DNA from: an uncultured Acetobacteraceae bacterium
GTDB lineage: Bacteria > Pseudomonadota > Alphaproteobacteria > Acetobacterales > Acetobacteraceae
Assembly (NCBI GenBank): GCA_903918315.1
Contig: CAIXEA010000221.1
Span: 1-34,164 of the forward strand
Direction of reading: 5' to 3'
Length of the DNA: 34,164 bases
Under the pieces are notes generated by a model. It was given only the letters and a program-made list of their open reading frames with translations, did no database searches and had not been told where the DNA came from. The position numbers and the translations under genes are program-made. Within the stretch, counting starts at the first letter, position 1, and every line of letters starts with the position of its first letter. This document shows positions 26,361-34,031 of this stretch, in pieces.

Positions 26361-27125
26361 ATGCGCAGTGACATCGAATTAAAGGTCTTCTGGCAGCCTG
26401 GTTGAACGAGTTGTTTGAAACTCAAGGAGTTTCTCTCGGTCCGTGCGATCGAGTTCGATTCGGTCAACATCCTGGAAGACGCTGAAGGCCTGCCTGAGCT
26501 CCGCCGGCTCGGCGCCCGCTCCATCCCCGTGCTGTCGCGCGGCGATGAATGGACGTTCGCGCAGAATATCGGCCATGTCGTCAAGTTCCTCGGCCTGAAT
26601 GAGGCGACCGGTCCCGCTTTGTCAGCCCCGCAGCTGATCGCGCGGCTCGACCTGTTCCTGGACGCGGCCATCCGCAATGTGAAGCTGATGCCGGATGATC
26701 GTCTGGAAACCGAGGTTCCGAACCGTCCTCGCAGCTACCGTGTGCTCAGCCACCATATCTTCCGCATTGCCGAGGTCTTCGTCGATGTCGCGGAAGGGGC
26801 GGATCTGACCTACGAGATGCTGGCGGTGACGCCGCCGGACGATATGGCCACCAGCGCGGCCATCTCCGCCTATGGTGAGGACGTTCTCACCCGGCTGCGG
26901 GCCTTCTGGGCGGCCAAGGCGGACAAATCCGGCAAGGAGACAGTGCAGACCTATTACGGTCCGCAGCTGCTGCATGAATATCTCGAGCGCTCGACCTGGC
27001 ACTCCGGTCAGCATGTGCGGCAGTGGTTCATGCTGCTGGGTATGAACGGCGTTACCCCGGATCGTCCGCTCGGTGATGAGGCTTTCGCAAAGCTGCCGAT
27101 GCCGAGCAGCGTCTGGGACGGTTAA
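26361..27125 (+). CDS. Predicted selenoprotein: glutaredoxin-like/DinB fusion, TGA at codon 15 read as Sec
   Basis: Read from ATG 26361, the frame gives MRSDIELKVFWQPG, then TGA (26403-26405), then TSCLKLKEFL and stays open to the stop at 27125 (254 residues). The part after the TGA is a complete thioredoxin-fold half (GARSIPVLSRGDEW with cis-Pro, up to about residue 80), followed by a DinB-like four-helix domain with candidate metal ligands His131/His132, His214 and His218 (WHSGQHVRQW). In Cys-containing relatives the motif is WQPGCxSC; the TGA replaces exactly the first Cys, giving U-x-x-C. A SECIS-like hairpin follows directly. Without recoding, the gene would only restart at TTG 26415, losing the active site. 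The ribosome site before ATG 26361 is weak; the gene follows nrdA by 77 bp. Alternatives are a nonsense mutation or sequencing error. The coding frame is certain; the Sec reading is inference. Confidence 0.72.
26403..26438 (+). promoter_or_regulatory. SECIS-like stem-loop immediately after the in-frame TGA
   Basis: After TGA and one A, CGAG (26407-26410) pairs with CTCG (26435-26438). Inside lies a perfect 7-bp stem GAAACTC (26417-26423) with GAGTTTC (26427-26433) around loop AAG, separated from the lower stem by TTGTTT on one side and a single T on the other. The apical loop is 18 nt from the TGA, inside the range reported for bacterial SECIS elements. The loop is small and lacks a G in its first two positions, which is a weak point. 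Confidence 0.5.
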
Positions 27126-27129
27126 AGCG

Positions 27130-27169
27130 GGAAGCGTCATCCTCGGGCTTACCCGAGGATGACGCTTCC
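27130..27169. repeat. Perfect 18-bp palindrome, REP-like, between convergent genes
   Basis: 27130-27147 and 27152-27169 are exact inverted copies around the loop CTTA. The core (GTCATCCTCGGG and its complement) resembles a dispersed palindromic repeat common in alphaproteobacterial intergenic DNA. It sits 4 bp after the stop of the Grx-DinB gene and 8 bp from the end of the OsmC gene, so it likely ends transcription from both sides, though no T tract is present. Confidence 0.7.
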
Positions 27170-27177
27170 GCGGTCCC

Positions 27178-27681
27178 TCACCCAATCGCGACGGAAATCT
27201 TCGGCGGGTTCTTGATGGTCTGCAGCACCACGCAATAGCGTTCGGTGGTCTGAATCATCCGCTCCAGCTTGGCCGCATCCGCGTCGCAATCGACATCGAA
27301 GCGCAGCGTCACTTCCGTCAGGCCCACCGGGGCGTTGCGGTCGATGGCCAGCGTGCCGCGCGCATCCCAGATGCCCTCCGCGATCACCTTGCCGCCGCGG
27401 ATGGTCACGCCCATCGCGGTCGCGACCGCGCGCAGGGTGACGCCGGCGCAGCCGACAACCGCCTCCAGCAGCATATCGGCCGAGCAGGCGAGTTCGCCGC
27501 TGCCGCCACCGGCCTTGTGCAGGCCCGCGGTGACCTTGCTGTGCCAGCTATCGACCACGATGGCGATGTCGTTGGGGTCGAGGCTGCCCTCGGCCCGGGC
27601 TGGGATCAGCGCGGCCTCCGGCTGATCGCGGTACAGTTGCTTCAATGGCGCCTGAATGGCGCGCAGGTCCTCGGCTTTCAT
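27178..27681 (-). CDS. OsmC/Ohr family protein
   Basis: 167 aa from ATG 27681, preceded by GAGGAG; the frame open to 27837 lacks a ribosome site. It has the OsmC layout, with one Cys in EAVVGCAGVTLRAVA at the start of the long helix and a second in TERYCVVLQTIKNPP, the pair that reduces organic peroxides in OsmC/Ohr proteins. The first is in the GCA context rather than the typical Ohr CF motif, so it is OsmC-like rather than Ohr. It is convergent with the Grx-DinB gene and divergent from the CoA-transferase; a role in peroxide defence is inferred. Confidence 0.87.
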   Translation of the reverse strand: MKAEDLRAIQAPLKQLYRDQPEAALIPARAEGSLDPNDIAIVVDSWHSKVTAGLHKAGGGSGELACSADMLLEAVVGCAGVTLRAVATAMGVTIRGGKVIAEGIWDARGTLAIDRNAPVGLTEVTLRFDVDCDADAAKLERMIQTTERYCVVLQTIKNPPKISVAIG

Positions 27682-27750
27682 TTTGGTCTCCTCGTGATGC
27701 GGTCGATTGCGGTTGGCAGAGGTATAGAAGTTCTCTCCGCTCGGCCAGAG

Positions 27751-27776
27751 TGGCGCTTCGAGTGTGGCGCTTCGAG
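27751..27776. repeat. Short tandem repeat in the OsmC / CoA-transferase intergenic region
   Basis: TGGCGCTTCGAG occurs twice (27751-27762 and 27765-27776), period 14, in the divergent promoter region. It could be a direct-repeat operator or chance. Confidence 0.35.
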
Positions 27777-27851
27777 AGCGGTGCGTCCCGGGCGGCTCTT
27801 GCCATGAACCGGTATGGATGGGATCAACTGTCCGCAAAATCGAGGATCGTC

Positions 27852-30218
27852 ATGCCCCTTTCCGGTTACCGTATTCTGCAACGCGGCTCCGGCATCGCGC
27901 TGGATTACTGCGGCAAGCTGTTCGCCGATTTCGGCGCCGATGTGATCAAGCTGGAACCGGCGTCCGGCGATCCGCTGCGGACGATGCCGCCGATCGTGGA
28001 CGGCGGCGAGAGCGGTGTGTTCGCCTGGCTCAACACCAACAAGAAAAGCGTTGTCGAGACGCAGGCGCATATCGACGCGCTGCTGCCGGGGGCTGACGTG
28101 CTGCTCGATGCCCGCCCGGCGGCCGACATCGGCGATGATCATGTTCAGCTGTCCCGCGCGAATCCGGGTCTCGCCATCACCGCCATCGACTGGTTCGGCC
28201 ATCACGGCCCCTATCGCGATTTCAAGGGCACCGAAGCGGTGTGCCGCGCGTTGGGTGGTCTCGTGTCCTTGACCGGCCCGGCGGAGGGCCCGCCCATTCT
28301 CGCCACCGAGTGCCAGCAAGGCCCGATTGCCGGCCTGGCCGCGTTCATCGCCACCGCGGCGGGGTTGTACGGGCGGAAGAACGGAGCGCGCAGCGTCAGC
28401 GTGAGCATCCATGAAACCGCGGTCAATGTCGCGGAGTATGAGGCCGCGGTCGCCTGGGATGCGGGGCATTCGCGCGCCCGTCCGGGCATCAACCGCTTTG
28501 GCCGCAACTATCCCGTCGGCATCTACCCCACCAAAAAGGGTCTGATCGGCGTCACCATCGTCACGCCCGGCCAGTGGCGCGCCATCTGCACCATGCTGGG
28601 CATGCCGGATTTGGCGAAAGAGCCGCGCTTTTCGCTGAACACCGACCGCCTTGCGGCCTCCAAGGAGATCGATGCGCTGTTCCAGCCGATATGGGAATCC
28701 CGTACGGCGGAGGAATGGTTTGAACTGGGGCTGAAGCACCGCCTGCCGATGGCGGTTGTGCCGACGATGGAAGAGCTGCTTGAGCAAGACGTCCATCGCG
28801 CGCGCGGCGCCTTCGTCCCCGTGCGGATCGGCGAGGCCGCGTTCGAGGCGCCGCGCCTGCCGCAGTATCTGACCGCCACCCCACCCCTGGCCGGCGGCAC
28901 CGCGCCCTTGGCGGGGGAGGATCACCCGATCTGGTCGGTGCCGGCCTATGGCAAACCGTCCGGCCCCGCCCCCGCCGGGCGGGGCGCTTTGGACGGCGTT
29001 CGGATCATTGATCTGACCATGGGCTGGGCCGGCCCCACCGCGGCGCGGCATCTGGGCGAACTGGGCGCCGAGATCATCAAGGTTGAGGCCTGCCAGTATC
29101 CGGACTGGTGGCGCGGCACGGATCTGCGCGCGTCGTTCATCGCGGAACAGAAATACGAGAAAATCCCGTGGTTCCAACTCATGAACCGCAACAAGCTGGA
29201 CGTGACCCTGGATCTCGCGAACCCCGAGGGGGTGGCACTGCTGAAGCGCCTGGTCGCCACGGCGGATGCGGTGATCGAGAACTACTCCTCCGAGGTGCTG
29301 GGCAAGCTGGGCCTGGATTACAGCGTGCTCAAGGACGTGCGTCCGGGCTTGGTGATGCTGTCGATGCCGGCCTTTGGATCGGGCAATGCCTGGAGCGATT
29401 GCCGCGCCTATGGATCCACGTTGGAACATGCGTCCGGCCTGCCCACGCTCACCGGTTCGGCGCATCACCCGCCGGTGATGAACCAGACCGCCTATGGCGA
29501 TCCCATCGGCGGGTTCAACGCGGCCTCGGCCTTGATGATCGCGTTGCTGCACCAGCAACGGACCGGGCAGGGTCAGAACATCGACATCTCGCAGGTGGAG
29601 TGCATGCTGCCGCTGGTCGCCCCGTCCTTGATCGAGCAGTCGGCGTTGGGGTTCGTGTCGCCGCGTATCGGCAACCGGCACCGCCAGCACGTGCCGCATG
29701 GCTGCTTCCGGTGCCAGGGGGATGATGCCTGGGTCGCCGTGGCGGTGTGTGACGACGCGCAATGGCGGACGGCGTGCGGCGTGTTGGGGCGCGCCGATCT
29801 GGCGCCATTGACGGCGGCGGAGCGGCGGGCGCGGGAGGATGAGCTGGAGTCCCTGATCGCGGCCTGGACCGCGCAACGCCCGGCGGAGGAGGCGATGAAC
29901 ACCCTGCAAGCCTCCGGGATCGCGGCGGGCGTGGCGCGACGGCCGGGGGACCTCGATCATGATCCGCATCTGACCGCGCGCGGCTTCTGGCACCGCCTGG
30001 ATCGCCCCTTCATTGGCATGCATTGGCAATCGTCCGCGGCCTGGCGGGAAGGGCGGGATGCTTATCCCGTCCGCCGGGTTGCCCCGACCCTGGGGCAGGA
30101 CAATACGGCGATCCTGGGGGGAATGCTGGGCCTGGACGCGGCGGCGCTGGCGCGCCTGGCGGCGGCCGACATTATCGGCACCGTGCCGAAGCCGCGGCGG
30201 GCCCAAGGGGATGTTTGA
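27852..30218 (+). CDS. Fused double CoA-transferase, class III (CaiB/BaiF family)
   Basis: 788 aa from ATG 27852 (AGGA upstream); the frame is open from 27645 but the extra 69 codons are unsupported. Two CaiB/BaiF units lie in tandem: about 1-365 (LQRGSGIALDYCGKLFADFGADVIKLE) and about 381-780 (GVRIIDLTMGWAGPTAARHLGELGAEIIKVE). The second has the catalytic Asp in YGDPIGG (Asp550), which forms the CoA-linked aspartyl intermediate. In the first, the equivalent segment is ECQQGPIAG with Gly157 in place of Asp, so it is probably catalytically dead and structural. Class III enzymes work as interlocked dimers, so a fused pair would act as a pseudo-dimer. The acyl substrate is not readable from sequence. 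Confidence 0.88.
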   Translation: MPLSGYRILQRGSGIALDYCGKLFADFGADVIKLEPASGDPLRTMPPIVDGGESGVFAWLNTNKKSVVETQAHIDALLPGADVLLDARPAADIGDDHVQLSRANPGLAITAIDWFGHHGPYRDFKGTEAVCRALGGLVSLTGPAEGPPILATECQQGPIAGLAAFIATAAGLYGRKNGARSVSVSIHETAVNVAEYEAAVAWDAGHSRARPGINRFGRNYPVGIYPTKKGLIGVTIVTPGQWRAICTMLGMPDLAKEPRFSLNTDRLAASKEIDALFQPIWESRTAEEWFELGLKHRLPMAVVPTMEELLEQDVHRARGAFVPVRIGEAAFEAPRLPQYLTATPPLAGGTAPLAGEDHPIWSVPAYGKPSGPAPAGRGALDGVRIIDLTMGWAGPTAARHLGELGAEIIKVEACQYPDWWRGTDLRASFIAEQKYEKIPWFQLMNRNKLDVTLDLANPEGVALLKRLVATADAVIENYSSEVLGKLGLDYSVLKDVRPGLVMLSMPAFGSGNAWSDCRAYGSTLEHASGLPTLTGSAHHPPVMNQTAYGDPIGGFNAASALMIALLHQQRTGQGQNIDISQVECMLPLVAPSLIEQSALGFVSPRIGNRHRQHVPHGCFRCQGDDAWVAVAVCDDAQWRTACGVLGRADLAPLTAAERRAREDELESLIAAWTAQRPAEEAMNTLQASGIAAGVARRPGDLDHDPHLTARGFWHRLDRPFIGMHWQSSAAWREGRDAYPVRRVAPTLGQDNTAILGGMLGLDAAALARLAAADIIGTVPKPRRAQGDV

Positions 30219-30411
30219 GGCGATGCGTGAGGGGCGGCGCTGGCTCACCATTAAGTGAACGCTCCATCTTCCTGTATTTAATAGGAAACGATGACATCCC
30301 ACGTGAGGGCGCGGTTTTACGCCAAAAATATATTGACGGAAACAAACGGGATCGATCACGATAGTTATCGGAGTGCCACAGGAAAATAGAAACCAGGCAG
30401 GAGAACGGATC

Positions 30412-32001
30412 ATGGCCGCGGATCAGTTGAACCAGGATGCCGGTGCCCATGGCGGGCAAGGATCGCAGGACGAAAAATTCGTTCGGCTGCTCGACCGGGG
30501 AACGTTTACGCCCCTGAGTCTGGCCAATCCTGAAGCCATTTTCGGGGCTCTCGTCGGGGTCGGCGCGGTCGATCCCAAGGCAACCATGGATCAGGGGAGC
30601 GACGGTCCCAATGATGACCCGGATCCGCAGGAAAATCCGCGTATCCCCGCCGGCTACACCTATTTCGGTCAGTTCATCGACCATGATCTGACCTTCGACA
30701 CCACCTCGACGCTCGATAACAAAGAGCAGCGTCCTAATAACGAACGCACGCCGCGACTGGACCTCGACTGCCTCTACGGGCTCGGGCCCGCCAGCGCGCC
30801 GTTCATGTATGATGGCGCGACCGGCAAGCTGCTCACCAACACCGCGCATCCCTATGACCTGCCGCGCGCCGGCAACGACCGGGCGATCATCGGGGATCCG
30901 CGCAACGACGAAAACGCGATGGTCTGCCAGATTCAACGCGGTTTCATCAAATTCCACAACGCGGTCGTCGACGCCCAGAATCCTGGGGGCGTGAAGGACG
31001 CGACGGCCGCGTTCAAAGCGGCGCAGCGTGAGGTTCGTTGGACTTATCAGAGCGTCATTCTCAACGATTACCTCGCCCGTGTGGTCCGGACCGATGTTCG
31101 GGACGGGTATCTCAACGCGACCGGCGTTCAGGGCCACTTTCAGCTCTATGGGCGGGATAAATGGGACGCGTTGCCGTTGGAATTCACGGCGGCGGCCTAT
31201 CGGTTTGGGCATTCCATGATCCGCAACGCCTATCGGCTCAATCAGGGGCAACCGGCCCCGCAGAGAATTTTCGATGGCGAGAACGAGCGGGTGGACTCCC
31301 TGGTTGGGTTCGGCTCGCTGGATCCGGGGCACCAGGTTGATTGGACGCTGCTGCTCCCCAATCCCAACGTGGCCGATACCGCGCCGGGACAGGCGCCCGC
31401 CCGCAATGACCACAGCGGTAAGGATCGCCTCCAGTTCGCCTATAAAATGGATACCAATATCGTGAACCCGCTGTTGCAACTGCCCACGGCGATAGCGGGT
31501 CAGTTGCCGGGCGGGCACCCGTTCCGGGCTTTGGCGGCCCGCAATCTGATGCGTGGCTACAATTTCAGGCTTCCGTCCGGACAGGATGTGGCCTGTGCGC
31601 TCGGCATTCCGGTGCTCGGTGCCAAGGATCTGGTCATTCGCACGCCGGCTGATGCGCCGAAGCATTGGAAGCCCTTCGCCGACATTCCCGGAATTGATGC
31701 GGAGTCCGCCGCCGCTCTGACGGCTGCCACGCCGCTTTGGCTCTATGCTCTGATGGAGGCGCAGGCGGGTATCCCACGAGATGTTGGTTTTGATGACGAT
31801 CAGATACTGCCGCATGTCACGACCGCGCTGGGGCCCGTCGGTGGGCGCATCCTGCTGGAGGTGTTTTATGGCATCCTGATTGCCGATGATGAATCGGTGC
31901 TGGCCGATCCGGGGTCGGAAGACTGGGTGCCGCTGGCCAATCCTGATCGCAACAAGCTGACCCTGTGGGACATTCTGAAATACGCGGGGGAGATACCGTG
32001 A
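30412..32001 (+). CDS. Animal-type heme peroxidase (peroxidase-cyclooxygenase superfamily)
   Basis: 529 aa from ATG 30412, with AGGAGA 8-10 bases upstream; a GTG at 30373 is in frame but unsupported. Key residues of the superfamily are present: distal FGQFIDHDLTF with Asp90 and His91, the distal Arg/Glu pair in GDPRNDEN (Arg163, Glu166; the same spacing as Arg239/Glu242 of myeloperoxidase) and proximal His266 in AYRFGHSMIRNAY. No signal peptide is seen, so secretion would need another route or the enzyme is cytoplasmic. Bacterial members oxidise halides or phenols with hydrogen peroxide; the substrate here is unknown. The 193-bp gap before it is comparatively AT-rich and probably holds its promoter. 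Confidence 0.9.
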   Translation: MAADQLNQDAGAHGGQGSQDEKFVRLLDRGTFTPLSLANPEAIFGALVGVGAVDPKATMDQGSDGPNDDPDPQENPRIPAGYTYFGQFIDHDLTFDTTSTLDNKEQRPNNERTPRLDLDCLYGLGPASAPFMYDGATGKLLTNTAHPYDLPRAGNDRAIIGDPRNDENAMVCQIQRGFIKFHNAVVDAQNPGGVKDATAAFKAAQREVRWTYQSVILNDYLARVVRTDVRDGYLNATGVQGHFQLYGRDKWDALPLEFTAAAYRFGHSMIRNAYRLNQGQPAPQRIFDGENERVDSLVGFGSLDPGHQVDWTLLLPNPNVADTAPGQAPARNDHSGKDRLQFAYKMDTNIVNPLLQLPTAIAGQLPGGHPFRALAARNLMRGYNFRLPSGQDVACALGIPVLGAKDLVIRTPADAPKHWKPFADIPGIDAESAAALTAATPLWLYALMEAQAGIPRDVGFDDDQILPHVTTALGPVGGRILLEVFYGILIADDESVLADPGSEDWVPLANPDRNKLTLWDILKYAGEIP

Positions 32002-32048
32002 TCCGCGCAAGGCTTGGCAGCCGGAAACCGCGGGTCTAGCGTCCGGGT

Positions 32049-33095
32049 ATGGCCAAACTCATTCTGACCGGCGACGTCAACCTCATGAACGTCACCGACC
32101 CCGGGACGCCCTTCGTTCGGGTGGCGGCGGCGTTCAGCGCGGCGGACCTGGTGTTTTCCAACCTGGAGTGCTGCCTCTATGCCCCGCCGCAGGCGCAGTC
32201 CTTTCATAACGAAGGGTTCTTCGCTGATCCGGACGTCGCGTCGGCCGCCCTGCGCCGCGCGCCGATCGGCGTGGTCGGGATCGCCAATAACGTGAACTAC
32301 GGGGAGGCGGCGATCCTGTCCTCCCTGAAGTATCTGGATCAGGCCGGTATCCCCCATACCGGCGCCGGCGCCAATGCGGCGGAGGCCAAGGCGCCGGCGG
32401 TGATCGAGCGTGCGGGGGTGCGGTTCGGCTTCGTCCAGCGGAGCTCGGTCTACTGGCCGACGAACCATGAGGCGGGGCCGCATGATCCCGGCATCGCGGT
32501 GATCCGGGGCAACACCGCCTATCAGGTGCCGTTGCACAAGACCCGGCCCGAGATCCCGCCGATGAACCGCCCGGGAATTCCCCCGATTATCGTCACCTGG
32601 GCGGAACCGTCCTATCTGACTGCCTTCGCCGAGGACATCAAGGCCCTGAAATCACGGGCTGATATCGTGGTGGCATCCTGCCACTGGGGCCTCGGCAAGG
32701 ATGTGCTGCAATACATGCGCGACATCGCCCACGCCGCCATCGACGCCGGTGCCGACATCGTCGTCGGGCATGGGCCGCATTATGCGCTGGCGGTCGAGGT
32801 CTACCGCGGCAAACCGATCTTCTATGGCCTGGGCAGCTTTTCCTTCCACACCGGCCATGGCGGCCGCGCCCACGGCAACTGGATCGGCATGATGCCCCGC
32901 GTCGAGGCGAACAAGACCGGGATCGAAGGCGTCACCTTCCAGTTCGTCCGCCATAATGCCGCCAATGAGACGGTGCTTTGCCCCCTGGGTGAGGAATTGG
33001 CGGAACTGCACGACATCCAGACCCGCAGCGCCCCCTACGGCACGCGGTTCACCCCGGAGGGCGATCAGGTCCGCGTCACCCTGTCAGACGGGTAG
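32049..33095 (+). CDS. CapA family protein (poly-gamma-glutamate synthesis-type metallophosphatase fold)
   Basis: 348 aa. N-terminal LTGDVNLM, FSNLECCL, GIANNVNYG, then SCHWGLG and VVGHGPH: the dispersed metal-ligand motifs of the CapA/PgsA family, a calcineurin-like fold. The canonical start of the family reads GDxML, while here it is GDVNLM. There is no signal peptide or TM anchor, unlike classical CapA, so it may be a soluble hydrolase rather than part of a capsule-secreting complex. It follows the peroxidase by 47 bp and is probably co-transcribed. Confidence 0.85.
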   Translation: MAKLILTGDVNLMNVTDPGTPFVRVAAAFSAADLVFSNLECCLYAPPQAQSFHNEGFFADPDVASAALRRAPIGVVGIANNVNYGEAAILSSLKYLDQAGIPHTGAGANAAEAKAPAVIERAGVRFGFVQRSSVYWPTNHEAGPHDPGIAVIRGNTAYQVPLHKTRPEIPPMNRPGIPPIIVTWAEPSYLTAFAEDIKALKSRADIVVASCHWGLGKDVLQYMRDIAHAAIDAGADIVVGHGPHYALAVEVYRGKPIFYGLGSFSFHTGHGGRAHGNWIGMMPRVEANKTGIEGVTFQFVRHNAANETVLCPLGEELAELHDIQTRSAPYGTRFTPEGDQVRVTLSDG

Positions 33096-33106
33096 ACCGC
33101 CTGGCG

Positions 33107-33946
33107 TCAGGCCAGTAACAGCACCCCGAGGCAAATCCCGCCGAACAGGAAGCAGTAATACGAGAACGGCGCCAGCGCCCAGGAGTCATGCCCCCGGAAA
33201 TAGCGCATCAGGAACCAGGTGCTGGCCCAGGCGGTGATGCCCGAGACGACCGCCGCGACCACCGAAAGTGTGAACATCCCCGGTTCCACACCAGCATGCA
33301 GCAGTTTCGGCACTTCCAGCGCCGTCGCCCCAAGAATGATCGGCGTGGCGATGAGGAAGGAGAAATGCGCCGAACCCTCATGATTGATGCCGCGCAAGAG
33401 CCCGCCGACGATCGTGGCGCCGGAGCGCGACAGACCCGGGATCAGCGCCAGGCACTGAAACAGCCCGATCACCAGCGCATCCATCCGGGTGAGGGAGGAC
33501 AACGCCCGCACGCCCACTCCGGCGCCGCGCAATTTTTCACCGAACAACAGCAGGAAGCCGTTTGCGATCAGGAATGAGGCGGCGATGACCGGCGATCCGA
33601 ACAGCCCGCGCACCAGCTTCTCCAGCGCGAAGCCGACGATGACGGCGGGAATGGTGGCAATGATGACCAGCAGCGTGACGCGCCGCGCCTCGCTGACCAT
33701 GTGGGCCTCACCCAGGCCGAGCGTGCCGGTGATCAGCGTCCACCAGTCGCGCCAGAAGAAGCCGAGCAGGGCGACCGCCGTGCCGACATGCAGCATGACC
33801 AGGAAGGGCAGGAATTCGTGGGATCGCTGATTGATGCCGGTGTGCAGGACCGCCGGCAGCACCACCGCGTGGCCGAGGCTGCTGACAGGAAAAAGCTCCG
33901 TCGCGCCTTGCAGAATGGCGATCAGGATCGATTGCAAAGCGGTCAT
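33107..33946 (-). CDS. uppP: Undecaprenyl-diphosphatase UppP (BacA)
   Basis: 279 aa integral membrane protein with about eight hydrophobic segments. It dephosphorylates undecaprenyl diphosphate to recycle the lipid carrier for peptidoglycan and other envelope polymers and confers bacitracin tolerance. The active-site motifs are QGATELFPVSSLGH (Gln13, Glu17, His26; consensus EFLPVSS is ELFPVSS here) and PGLSRSGATI. It converges on capA with an 11-bp gap. Upstream, the right-edge insertion sequence begins about 85 bp before its start codon, and may affect its promoter. Confidence 0.95.
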   Translation of the reverse strand: MTALQSILIAILQGATELFPVSSLGHAVVLPAVLHTGINQRSHEFLPFLVMLHVGTAVALLGFFWRDWWTLITGTLGLGEAHMVSEARRVTLLVIIATIPAVIVGFALEKLVRGLFGSPVIAASFLIANGFLLLFGEKLRGAGVGVRALSSLTRMDALVIGLFQCLALIPGLSRSGATIVGGLLRGINHEGSAHFSFLIATPIILGATALEVPKLLHAGVEPGMFTLSVVAAVVSGITAWASTWFLMRYFRGHDSWALAPFSYYCFLFGGICLGVLLLA

Positions 33947-34031
33947 GCGGGGTCCAGTCCGAATCGGTCGTCGCGGCCCAATGTATGGACCCGCCAGCGC
34001 GCGGGCAAACGCAGACTTTTCCGTCTGTGGC

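Noticed and set aside
26415-27125. Grx-DinB gene starting at TTG 26415
   Set aside because: This start would delete the first beta strand and both redox-motif positions of the thioredoxin fold, and there is no ribosome site before it; the upstream in-frame coding to ATG 26361 is clearly homologous in pattern.
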